6,201 nt of DNA from Planctomycetota bacterium (GCA_022561415.1 JADFRH010000065.1:1-6201), one strand, 5' to 3'. Shown: positions 1-6,201, counted from the first letter of the stretch. The notes: generated by a model from the letters alone, not told the origin. A program made the numbers and translations.

Positions 1-271
1 CCGCCATGGCGGCGAGGTCCGTGTAGAACTGCTTCCACGTCGTGGGCTCGGTTTCGTTGGCGAAGTACCGTTCACCCCACCCGGTGTCCGTCTCGAGTGC
101 GGTCAATATGGCCTGCACCAGGTTGTCGACGTGGACAATATTTGTCGCATTTTGTCCGTCGTCTACCAGGACGATTTCCTGCGCGGACACCTTGCGGATC
201 GCGTCCACGATCAGCGACGAGTATGGACCGCCGATGTTCGAAGGGCACGAGATCAAGGAGGACAGGCCGAA
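1..271 (-). pseudogene. NAD-dependent epimerase/dehydratase (SDR) fragment, 5' end missing
   Basis: The minus strand reads open for about 90 codons from ~271 to the window edge. It gives a coherent extended-SDR protein: FGLSSLISCPSNIGGPYSS (about 271-209), then VDAIRK, a VDDG turn, NIVHVDNLVQAILTALE, and a GERYFANETEPTTWKQFY segment. This matches the part of NAD(P)-dependent sugar epimerases after the catalytic Tyr-x3-Lys: the R/CPxNIxGPYS strand, the conserved V-x-V-x-N-L-x-x-A helix, and the region ending in F-x-N/D-x-E-x-x-T-W. The Rossmann glycine motif and the YxxxK site would lie upstream, but that DNA is instead the dnaE2 fragment. An in-frame TAG lies near 310 and there is no plausible start codon, so the gene is broken at its 5' side. 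The 3' end runs off the window. The fragment has no internal stops. Substrate cannot be inferred. Confidence 0.82.
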
Positions 272-704
272 CCTGCCTGAACCGACTTTGCACGACACGG
301 TCGTGGCCGACTACGAGACGTTGGGCCTGTCGCTCAATGCTCATCCCATCTCGTTGATTCGCGATGAATTGACCAGGCTTCGCGTGAAGACGTCGAAGGA
401 GCTGCGCAACGCAAGGCACGGCCGGCGCATGTGTACCGGTGGGTTGGTGCTCATTCGCCAGCGCCCCTCGACGGCGCTAGGCATCGTGTTCTGCACGCTG
501 GAAGACGAGACCGGCGTGGCCAATCTCGTCATTCGTCCAGAGATCTACGACAAATATCGAGCAGCCGCCTACGCCGCCTCGGCCTTGATCGTAGAGGGCC
601 GCGTCGAGCGAAGGGGCGAGGTCGTTCACCTCAACGTAACCCGAATCTCAGACATGTCCGCAAGGCTGAAGGATTTCCGAAGCCGATCCCGCGATTTTCA
701 CTAG
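234..704 (+). pseudogene. dnaE2: Error-prone DNA polymerase DnaE2 (ImuC), C-terminal fragment
   Basis: From about codon 258 onward this frame is the C-terminus of the DnaE2/ImuC polymerase, the translesion polymerase that works with ImuB in damage-induced mutagenesis. Recognisable blocks are LPEPTLHDTVVADYETLGLSL, HPISLIRDEL, GLVLIRQRPSTA, the OB-fold core CTLEDETGVANLVIRPEIY, an IVEGRVERRGEVVHL strand, and the family's typical SRDFH C-terminus directly before TAG. Full-length DnaE2 is about 1,000-1,100 residues. Only the last ~145 are here, so the PHP, palm, fingers and helix-hairpin-helix regions are absent and the piece cannot be a polymerase. The frame stays open back to a GTG at 42, and an in-frame ATG sits at 234, but DNA left of ~258 is antisense to the epimerase fragment and encodes no DnaE2 sequence. 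The start given is only the nearest ATG. No stops or frameshifts are seen in the remaining part. Confidence 0.85.
240..275. other. Junction between two 5'-truncated genes
   Basis: Epimerase-like sequence on the minus strand is recognisable up to about position 271 (FGLSS). DnaE2-like sequence on the plus strand is recognisable from about 258-273 (NLPEP). The two genes point away from each other and both lack their N-terminal coding parts, so this is a breakpoint and not a normal intergenic region. There are no terminal inverted repeats, target duplication or transposase here. The exact join cannot be placed better than about 255-272 by eye. Confidence 0.75.
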
Positions 705-763
705 CTGAGCCGCAGACTTCAGCCTGCGCGGTCTTGCCGAATTCGACAACGAAGACAATACGC

Positions 764-1720
764 TCACAGCGCCGGCCGGCTTTCGTTGAGGCACAGGTCC
801 ACCAGCGTGTCGATCTCGGCCGTGCCTACGCACATGACCTTGTCCGCCCCGCCCCAGTAGATCTTGACGGTGCCGTCGTCTTCGGGGACGGCGCCGCACG
901 TAAACACGACATTGTGGACATAGCCGATGACCTCCCAAGGGTCTTCCGGCTGCAGGATCCACCGGTCGCACACGCCGAGAATCTTCGACGGGTCGTACAG
1001 ATCATGCAGCGCAACGCCGAGTCGATAGACCGAGCCGTCCATTGTCGGGAACACACCGTGATAGATGTGCAGCCAGCCGCGCGGCGTCTTAATCGGCGTC
1101 GCACCCGGTCCGATCTTCATCTCGTCCCAGTGATACTGCACCGGCTTCATTACCACGCGCGAATCGCCCCAGTGGACCAGGTCGGGCGAATAGCTGATCC
1201 AGATCGACCAGGGCGAAATCTCGCTGTGCGGGCGGTCGAGTCGGGCGTAGCGCCCATCGATTTTTTCAGGGAAGATAACCACGTTGCGCATGTCGGCCTC
1301 GCTAATGAGCGAGATGCGCTCGATCGACTTGAAATCCCGCGTCTTGGCTAGGCCGATGCGTACGCCGTGCTTCGAATAGGCGCTGTAGGTAATCAGGTAC
1401 TCGCCACTGGTACAACCAGCTTGCTGGTCAAACTTGCAGATTCGCGGATCCTCGACGCCGTAGGCCTCGTACTCGCCGAAGACCCCGTCGGGGCTGGCCG
1501 TCATGAATGGTTCCGGGCGCGCTGTGAATCGGAACCCGTCGTCGCTGTCGGCCAGGCCCAGAATGCACCGCCCGTTGTCCCGGTGTGAGCGAAACAGCAT
1601 GATGTACTTGCCATCGTGCTTGACCACGGCCGCGTTGTGGACGGTTTCGACCGGGTACGGGATATCCTTGGCCGTCAGGATCGGGTTCCCCTCGAATCGT
1701 CTTACAATGGGTGCTCGCAT
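764..1720 (-). CDS. GH130 family beta-mannoside phosphorylase/hydrolase (short form)
   Basis: This 318-residue protein has the five-bladed beta-propeller signature of glycoside hydrolase family 130, whose members phosphorolyse or hydrolyse beta-mannosides, usually in the cytoplasm. Visible blocks are RRFEGNPIL (7-15), VHNAAVV (27-33), LFRSHRDNG (42-50), GVEDPRI (88-94, with D91 in the family's catalytic-acid position), FPEKIDGRYARLDRP (150-164), KIGPGATPIKT (202-212), GWLHIYHGV (215-223) and NVVFTCGAV (270-278). R145, R163, K202 and H221 lie in blocks that bind phosphate in known GH130 phosphorylases, which favours a phosphorylase. There is no signal peptide. I chose the ATG at 1720 because GGAG lies 10 bases upstream and family members start just before the R-x-x-x-NPIL block. 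A GTG at 1768 would add 16 unlike residues. It diverges from the long GH130 gene and converges on the dnaE2 tail, 59 bp away. Linkage and substrate are not determined. Confidence 0.88.
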   Translation of the reverse strand: MRAPIVRRFEGNPILTAKDIPYPVETVHNAAVVKHDGKYIMLFRSHRDNGRCILGLADSDDGFRFTARPEPFMTASPDGVFGEYEAYGVEDPRICKFDQQAGCTSGEYLITYSAYSKHGVRIGLAKTRDFKSIERISLISEADMRNVVIFPEKIDGRYARLDRPHSEISPWSIWISYSPDLVHWGDSRVVMKPVQYHWDEMKIGPGATPIKTPRGWLHIYHGVFPTMDGSVYRLGVALHDLYDPSKILGVCDRWILQPEDPWEVIGYVHNVVFTCGAVPEDDGTVKIYWGGADKVMCVGTAEIDTLVDLCLNESRPAL

Positions 1721-1730
1721 GGTCAGGTTT

Positions 1731-1734
1731 CTCC
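1731..1734 (-). promoter_or_regulatory. Ribosome binding site of the short GH130 gene
   Basis: GGAG on the minus strand is separated by 10 bases from the ATG at 1720. It supports this start over the upstream in-frame GTG at 1768. Confidence 0.5.
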
Positions 1735-1943
1735 GATGGTCGCGGACGCGATCGACTCCGAAATCCACGGCCGACCGCTGTGAGGTTATCGTACCCGAGC
1801 GGTCCCCGCCGTAATAGCGATGCGTGCCGGAGGTCTGCCATGCCGATAGACACGGTGGCGATCCGTGCCTAGATTATTCCCGGGTCGGGCTGCCGCATGC
1901 TGTTCCCCCGCGCAACCTGAGCCGCAGGGCCTCGGGAAATCGA

Positions 1944-1959
1944 ACGCGTGGGACGCGTG
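1944..1959. repeat. Tandem ACGCGTG direct repeat, possible operator
   Basis: ACGCGTG occurs at 1944-1950 and again at 1953-1959, giving a 9-bp period. Each copy contains the palindrome ACGCGT. It lies in the divergent GH130 regulatory region, near a weak promoter-like element on the minus strand. A regulator binding site is an inference from position and repetition only; no known regulator motif is matched. Confidence 0.3.
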
Positions 1960-1962
1960 CGT

Positions 1963-1993
1963 ATTATCGGAATACGGACTCGTTGCGAATCAA
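1963..1993 (-). promoter_or_regulatory. Weak candidate promoter toward the short GH130 gene
   Basis: On the minus strand TTGATT (1993-1988) is followed after 19 bases by GATAAT (1968-1963). The hexamers resemble sigma-70 boxes but the spacer is longer than the usual 17 bases. The predicted start would leave a leader of over 200 bases to the ATG at 1720. This is the best such pair I noticed in the region, but it could arise by chance. Confidence 0.18.
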
Positions 1994-2115
1994 CCCGCCC
2001 CCCCTCAGGGCCGACTATCATTAGGCAGTGCGGGTGCAGTAGGCCGGTCGATGTTCGGACGGTGCCGCCGATGGCAGGTGATGGAGCGGGAGGGGCTTAG
2101 CGGGAATGACATATG

Positions 2116-2128
2116 CCGGATAGTCCGG
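2116..2128. repeat. Short inverted repeat at the start of the long GH130 gene
   Basis: CCGGA (2116-2120) and TCCGG (2124-2128) form a perfect 5-bp inverted repeat with a 3-base centre, just upstream of the preferred ATG at 2143. It could be a small operator or a hairpin affecting translation, but it is short enough to occur by chance in GC-rich DNA. Confidence 0.2.
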
Positions 2129-2142
2129 GATCGGTAGCTACC

Positions 2143-3597
2143 ATGGATCTGACGGTCACCAGGTCTTCGCTTACGCTGACGGCCGATACCAAGCGCGTGA
2201 TCACGCGCCGCTACGTTGCGGGCGACGAAACACGGGTTGACGCCATCGTCGCCCGGGCGATGCAGCTTGACGAGGATACGGTTTCGTCGCTACTGGCGGA
2301 TGTGCTTTCGCGCTACGCCTCGCGCCACAGGAACATCGAAGCCGCCTTCGATCGCAACTATCGCGCTGTCGCCGCTCCGCGGGGCGGTTGTGATGATGCG
2401 TCGCTTCAGCGCCAGCGCTTGATCGGCGCCTACTTTACGTGCGAGTATTCGCTCGAATCCGTAGCGCTGTTCAACCCGTCCATGGTTCTGCATCCGGACC
2501 AGAGCGGCCTCGAGGCCGGATCGGCCCGGTTCGTTATGAGTCTTCGTGCTTGCGGTGAGGGCCATATCTCTTCGATCGAGTTTCGCAGCGGCGTCATCGA
2601 TGTTTCCAGCAACATCTCGCTCGATCCGACCACGCCGTACGCGGCCTCCGAAGAGCCGGTCGACGATCACCTACGCGACAAGAACCGCCTCTTTCTGAAG
2701 CTTCAGGACATGGGCGCGTATTCGCCGATGGTCAGTCCGATCTTCCAGCTTCTCGATGACGAATACACACTGAGCGACTTACAAACCGCCATCGCCACGG
2801 CGCGGCGAAGCTGTAGCGATTCCAAAACGTTTGGCGAGCTGTGTGAAACGATGGTCTGGCTCGCGCGCTCGAGCTATCGGCTGGAGTTTCCGCAGGACTC
2901 GGATATCTCCGAACGGGTGATCTTCCCCGTCACCGAGAACGAAAGTCGCGGGATCGAGGACGCTCGTTTCGTTCGGTTTACGGGCGATGACGGCACGATC
3001 GTCTACTACGCGACCTACACGGCCTACAACGGCTGGCAGATTCTGCCGCAGATCATCCAAACCACTGATTTTTCGCATTTCCGAATCAACACGATCAACG
3101 GACGGTGTGCGCAAAACAAAGGCATGGCCCTGTTCCCGCGAAAGGTCGCCGACCGCTACGTCATGATTTCGCGCCTTGACGGAGAGAACATTTACATTCT
3201 CCGTTCGGACGATCTGCATTTTTGGAATGAGGGCGAGAAGATCCACAGCCCGACCTATCCCTGGGAGTTCATTCAGATTGGAAACTGCGGGTCGCCGCTT
3301 GAAACGCAGAAGGGGTGGATTCTCATCACGCACGGCGTCGGCCCGATGCGCGAGTATTGGATCAGTGCGCTGCTGCTCGATCTCGACGATCCGTCACGCG
3401 TGATCGGGCACATCGACAAGCCGATCCTGATGCCCACGGAAGAGGAACGCGACGGATATGTACCGAATGTGGTCTACTCGTGCGGCGGTATGATCCACAA
3501 CGGCAACTTGGTCCTGCCCTATGCGTACTCGGACAGTGCAACCCGTTTCGCGACTCTGTCGGTCGACGACCTGCTTGCCCGGTTTGTTCGGCGTTAA
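2143..3597 (+). CDS. GH130 family glycosidase/phosphorylase (long form)
   Basis: This 484-residue protein belongs to the long GH130 clade. Residues 1 to about 95 form a charged, probably helical N-terminal extension. Then come YFTCEYSLESVALFNPS (97-113), GHISSIEFRSG (140-150), ESRGIEDARFVRF (267-279, with D273 in the catalytic-acid position), TYTAYNGWQ (291-299), QNKGMALFPRKV (324-335), SRLDGENIY (343-351), QIGNCGSPLET (378-388), GWILITHGVGPMR (391-403) and PNVVYSCGGM (441-450). There is no signal peptide, so it is probably cytoplasmic. I chose the ATG at 2143 because the usual N-terminus of this clade begins here and GGGA lies 12 bases upstream. The ATG at 2113 adds ten residues without family similarity. 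Where the short neighbour has K202, this protein has Q378, so phosphorylase versus hydrolase chemistry is uncertain. The stop codon overlaps that of the convergent dsbD gene. Confidence 0.88.
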   Translation: MDLTVTRSSLTLTADTKRVITRRYVAGDETRVDAIVARAMQLDEDTVSSLLADVLSRYASRHRNIEAAFDRNYRAVAAPRGGCDDASLQRQRLIGAYFTCEYSLESVALFNPSMVLHPDQSGLEAGSARFVMSLRACGEGHISSIEFRSGVIDVSSNISLDPTTPYAASEEPVDDHLRDKNRLFLKLQDMGAYSPMVSPIFQLLDDEYTLSDLQTAIATARRSCSDSKTFGELCETMVWLARSSYRLEFPQDSDISERVIFPVTENESRGIEDARFVRFTGDDGTIVYYATYTAYNGWQILPQIIQTTDFSHFRINTINGRCAQNKGMALFPRKVADRYVMISRLDGENIYILRSDDLHFWNEGEKIHSPTYPWEFIQIGNCGSPLETQKGWILITHGVGPMREYWISALLLDLDDPSRVIGHIDKPILMPTEEERDGYVPNVVYSCGGMIHNGNLVLPYAYSDSATRFATLSVDDLLARFVRR

Positions 3598-5963
3598 GGC
3601 TGAGCATCAGCCACGGACGGCCTCTTAGAGGGTCCGGCCTCGTCCAGCCGGCGGAGAAACTCCGTCTGGGAAAACAGAGCGCTCATGATGATGGGGTTCT
3701 CGTAATCACCGGCCGGGTAAATCAAATCGAGCGGCGGCCCGGCTCGCCCGTGCTTCTGTAGTGTTTGAAAGATCCGCTCGTCTCCGCTCGTGAAATCGCC
3801 CTGGAACGCCACCACGCCGAGATCCTGAATCTTCCGGACCGTGTCGGGCGTGTTGATCGCCACTTTCTTGTTGATCTTGCAGTTCGTGCAATAGGCGGCC
3901 GTGATATCCACGAACACCGTGTGGCCGGCTCGGACGGTTTTTTCGACCTCCTCCGCTGACCATTGTCGCCACGCGATCGGTCCCGACACATGTATCTTGT
4001 CGTTGGGAATCGGCTCACCCCCCAATGGAGCGAACCAGCCGTAAATGACCAAGGCCGAAACAAGCACAATTGCGCTCGCCCCGCCACGATAGCGCCATCG
4101 TTGCGCGATGGGCATCGTGATTCGTACCTGTCCCAGCAACCAGCAGGCCATGCCCACGGTGACCAGAAACACGAGCGTCCACTCGAGACCCTCGACCCCC
4201 AGGTGTGTAACCAAAGGGTGGATCAGCAACACGACCAACCCGAGCAGAAGAAAGCCCATGATTCGCTCGAACGTGATCATCCAATTTCCCGGCTTGGGCA
4301 GAAAGCTGAGCCATTGGGGATTGGCGCCGAGAAGCATATAGGGAGAGGCCATGCCGAAGCCCATGAATACAAAGGCGAGAATGGCCATGGTCTGCGACTG
4401 CGCGGTCGCCCACGCGAAACCGCCGGCCATCATCGGTGCCGTGCATGCGAATCCCAGCACCGGCGCCAGCGTGCCCTTACCGAACGAGGCGATCAGCCCT
4501 TCTTTTTGGATGGCGGCATCGAGTTTCGTCGCGCTGGTCGGCGCCTGCAGCGTGAAAACGCCGAGCATGCTCAGCGCCATGGCCATGACAACCGTGCCGA
4601 GCACGATGACGGCGACGGGGAACTGCAGGATGTTCTTCCCTTGGCTGGCGAGCAAACCCAGCGCTACGAAAAACACCATGACGCCGGCTCCGAACGAGAG
4701 TCCGAGCATCAGCGTGCGACTTCGCGACTCGCGCGCCTGCTGAACAAAGCCGAGCACCTTGATGGAAAGCAGCGGCAACACGCACGGCGTGGCATTGATC
4801 ATCAGCCCGTAAAGAAAGCACATCGCGAGCAACCCGGGAATGCCCAGCGATGCCAGCCAGCCCTCGAACCCGCCCTTGCTCTTGCTGTCATCTGTGGGCG
4901 GGGGCGATGCCTCAGACGCGGTCGGCGGTTCAACGGGGGAGGCCTTGACCAAGCGTTTGACTTCGGGAGCCGACGCTTCCCCAATGGCTGTCGACGCGGT
5001 CTGGGTGAACGATAGCGCGAAACTAACCGCCTCGGGCGGGAAGCAGGTACCCTTGTCGTTGCAGGCCTGATACCGCAGCAGGCCGCCGAGCTTGGCCGGC
5101 AGGGTGGTGCTGGATTCGTCGACCTCGCCCGGAATGCGGACGGTCAGGTGTTTGGCGAACTCGCTGACCTTGCCGACGTACTTGATCGTTCGAAACGACG
5201 GGGCCGGGTACGTTGCCTCACCGAAAGAGAGGCCGTCGGCGCGTTCCAGAAAAACGTCCGTCGCGACAAAGCTGGGGTTGAGCGGAGCGTTCGATTGAAG
5301 GTGAAAGCCGGGTTTGATTCTCACGTCGACCGTGATTTCGAACTTGCTGCCCGGCGGGGGATTGGCCGGGTCGGTCTTGGCCGAGACGGTGACATACTTG
5401 CTCGACGTCTTGGGCAGCGACCGTTTGGCGCGGCTGAACAGGCTCTCGTTGGCCGGTGTGGACGGGGCATTCTCGGCGGCGATCGGTAGCGTGATGTCGA
5501 GCTTGGCGGACTCGCGCAGGCACGTCTTGTTGCACAGAAGGAATCGCAGGTCCACGCGAATGGTCACGCGGTCGGTGTCGATCAACGCGGGTGGTGTGAC
5601 CCGCACAAGCAGGACGGGCTGACCACCGAGAACATTGGTGACTATGTTGCCGGCGGCCACATCTCGTTTCGGAACGGGAAACTGAAGATCGCCAATCTTA
5701 AAGCCAGGAGGCGGGCTCCACGTCACCTTCGGCGGCATGCCGCTGTCGCCGCTGTTTTTCCAGTAGATGTGCCAGCCCTCTTCGAGCTGAAACTGGAGCC
5801 CGAGGTCGAACGCCTCGCCCTGAGCGATCGTCTCAACCGACGAGAGGAGTTGGACCTTGACCTTTGGCTTGGCCGCCGCGCGCCCTTTTTGGGCAGACGC
5901 AGGGTGCAGCGAGGCCAGGGTGATCGCCATTCCGCACGTCGCTATCCGAATCCAGTAGCCCAT
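3594..5963 (-). CDS. Protein-disulfide reductase, DsbD/ScsB family
   Basis: This 789-residue inner-membrane protein moves electrons from cytoplasmic thioredoxin to periplasmic thiol proteins. In order it has a signal peptide (about 1-24, ending ASA before QKG) and a ScsB-like domain with GWHIYWKNSGDSGMPP and a CNKTC pair (C144, C148). Next is a DsbD-alpha-like domain ending YQACNDKGTCFPPE (C301, C307, the same CX5C spacing as E. coli nDsbD), then a Pro/Ser-rich linker (~322-365). About eight membrane segments follow (~370-650), with C394 in TPCVLP and C507 in ACTAPMMAGG. The C-terminal periplasmic thioredoxin domain carries CTNC (C692, C695) and a Gly-Pro-Pro loop. All expected cysteine pairs are present. 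A TTG at 5972, overlapping the dnaA-fragment stop, would add three residues; ATG at 5963 is preferred, although no good Shine-Dalgarno site precedes either. GGAGG at 5998-5994 is too distant. No partner genes such as scsC or dsb oxidases are adjacent. Confidence 0.93.
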   Translation of the reverse strand: MGYWIRIATCGMAITLASLHPASAQKGRAAAKPKVKVQLLSSVETIAQGEAFDLGLQFQLEEGWHIYWKNSGDSGMPPKVTWSPPPGFKIGDLQFPVPKRDVAAGNIVTNVLGGQPVLLVRVTPPALIDTDRVTIRVDLRFLLCNKTCLRESAKLDITLPIAAENAPSTPANESLFSRAKRSLPKTSSKYVTVSAKTDPANPPPGSKFEITVDVRIKPGFHLQSNAPLNPSFVATDVFLERADGLSFGEATYPAPSFRTIKYVGKVSEFAKHLTVRIPGEVDESSTTLPAKLGGLLRYQACNDKGTCFPPEAVSFALSFTQTASTAIGEASAPEVKRLVKASPVEPPTASEASPPPTDDSKSKGGFEGWLASLGIPGLLAMCFLYGLMINATPCVLPLLSIKVLGFVQQARESRSRTLMLGLSFGAGVMVFFVALGLLASQGKNILQFPVAVIVLGTVVMAMALSMLGVFTLQAPTSATKLDAAIQKEGLIASFGKGTLAPVLGFACTAPMMAGGFAWATAQSQTMAILAFVFMGFGMASPYMLLGANPQWLSFLPKPGNWMITFERIMGFLLLGLVVLLIHPLVTHLGVEGLEWTLVFLVTVGMACWLLGQVRITMPIAQRWRYRGGASAIVLVSALVIYGWFAPLGGEPIPNDKIHVSGPIAWRQWSAEEVEKTVRAGHTVFVDITAAYCTNCKINKKVAINTPDTVRKIQDLGVVAFQGDFTSGDERIFQTLQKHGRAGPPLDLIYPAGDYENPIIMSALFSQTEFLRRLDEAGPSKRPSVADAQP

Positions 5964-5968
5964 AATCG

Positions 5969-6201
5969 TCAATCCAAGAAGGAAAAAAGGGTGCCTCCGT
6001 CGGAATCGGCGACCCGCCGTGCGGCCGCATGGGCCAGTTCATTGGACCTGCCGACAACGAAATTGGCGAAGGTAAAGCGCGCGTCGAGCACGGAGTCGAC
6101 GCTCTTGGCTAACTCAGCCGGCACAGCCTGCGCATCGGCGGATGTCTCAGGCTTCGCGCTTTTTGGCGCCTCCGGCCGGCACGGGACGCCGGTGCGGCCC
6201 G
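5969..6201 (-). pseudogene. dnaA: Chromosomal replication initiator DnaA, fragment cut before Walker A
   Basis: The minus strand is open from the window edge (6201) to a TGA at 5971-5969. It encodes a Pro/Ala/Lys-rich stretch like the DnaA domain II linker, then [28 protein letters not shown] (about 6086-6003), the hallmark entry to the DnaA AAA+ domain III. In intact DnaA this is followed by (Y/F)NPLF-(I/Y)-(Y/H)-G and the Walker A GxxGxGKTH. Here the frame instead reads [11 protein letters not shown] and stops. No DnaA continuation is found in another frame to the left, where dsbD begins at once. The part present therefore lacks ATP binding, the sensor motifs and the DNA-binding domain IV. 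The N-terminus lies outside the window. Identification rests on the FxNFVVGxSNxLAHAAA block, which is highly characteristic; Hda-type relatives also share parts of it. Confidence 0.75.

Larger units (their letters stand above)
1721..2142. other. Divergent intergenic region between the two GH130 genes
   Basis: These 422 bases separate the starts of two divergent GH130 genes, so they should hold promoters for both. I see no convincing gene. A few short open frames exist (for example about 1824-2024 and 1865-2137), but their predicted proteins have no recognisable sequence and poor starts. The region holds a tandem ACGCGTG pair (1944-1959), a weak promoter-like pair on the minus strand (1963-1993), a run of seven C (1998-2004) and a purine-rich GGGAGGGG (2088-2095). 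The last sits too far (17 bases) from the ATG at 2113 to be an ordinary Shine-Dalgarno site. No riboswitch or terminator fold was recognised. Confidence 0.6.

Noticed and set aside
704..728. Possible terminator hairpin between the convergent dnaE2 tail and the short GH130 gene (GCTGA/TCAGC or CGCAG/CTGCG).
   Set aside because: The stems are only 5 bp with loops of 8-10 bases, the two are mutually exclusive, and no T-tract follows.
431..1351. A 306-codon open frame on the plus strand across the dnaE2 tail and the short GH130 gene.
   Set aside because: It is antisense to a clear GH130 protein for most of its length, its product is Arg-rich without recognisable domains, and such long antisense frames are common in GC-rich DNA.
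1851..1871. CACGG and CCGTG inverted repeat with a 7-base loop.
   Set aside because: A 5-bp stem in GC-rich DNA with no flanking promoter or gene end is not distinguishable from chance.
1865..2137. A 90-codon frame between the GH130 genes (with an overlapping one at 1824-2024).
   Set aside because: It begins at a GTG without a ribosome binding site, has no recognisable sequence, and runs up to the long GH130 start in a region expected to be regulatory.
3963..5015. A 350-codon open frame on the plus strand inside dsbD.
   Set aside because: It is the complement of the DsbD membrane-segment codons, giving a His/Gln/Arg-rich sequence typical of antisense frames, with no domain and no convincing start.
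5833..6057. A 74-codon minus-strand frame overlapping the start of dsbD and the dnaA fragment.
   Set aside because: It lies out of frame with two recognisable proteins and has no family features. I checked whether it could be a frameshifted DnaA continuation and saw no NPLF or Walker A sequence.

Overview
The window is GC-rich bacterial DNA. The gene content is a DnaE2-type polymerase tail, two GH130 mannoside enzymes, a ScsB/DsbD-like thiol transporter with two N-terminal domains, and a piece of dnaA. This fits a Gram-negative environmental bacterium. The style of the proteins suggests something like Planctomycetota, but that is an impression and not a proven assignment.

Layout from left to right. 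(1) Positions 1 to about 271 on the minus strand hold the inner-to-C-terminal part of an NAD-dependent epimerase/dehydratase that has lost its 5' end. (2) From about 258 to 704 on the plus strand lies the last ~145 codons of dnaE2 (imuC), which has also lost its 5' end. The two broken genes meet head to head at about 255-272. (3) A short GH130 enzyme (764-1720, minus) and a long GH130 enzyme (2143-3597, plus) diverge from a shared 422-bp intergenic region. (4) A complete DsbD/ScsB-family reductant transporter (3594-5963, minus) converges on the long GH130 gene, and their stop codons share a TTAA. (5) At the right edge, on the minus strand, the linker and the very beginning of the AAA+ domain of DnaA run into a stop codon directly before dsbD, so dnaA is cut off before its ATP-binding site.

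The coherent biological unit is the divergent GH130 pair, probably acting together on beta-mannosides by phosphorolysis or hydrolysis. DsbD carries reducing power across the inner membrane to periplasmic partners and has no obvious link to the sugar genes.

The most striking feature is that the ~5.7-kb central block is bounded by two abrupt gene breaks, at ~255-272 and ~5975-6005. They involve three conserved genes whose remaining frames show no decay. This indicates either very recent rearrangement or chimeric joins made during amplification or assembly. No RNA genes, CRISPR arrays, insertion sequences or transposases were seen.
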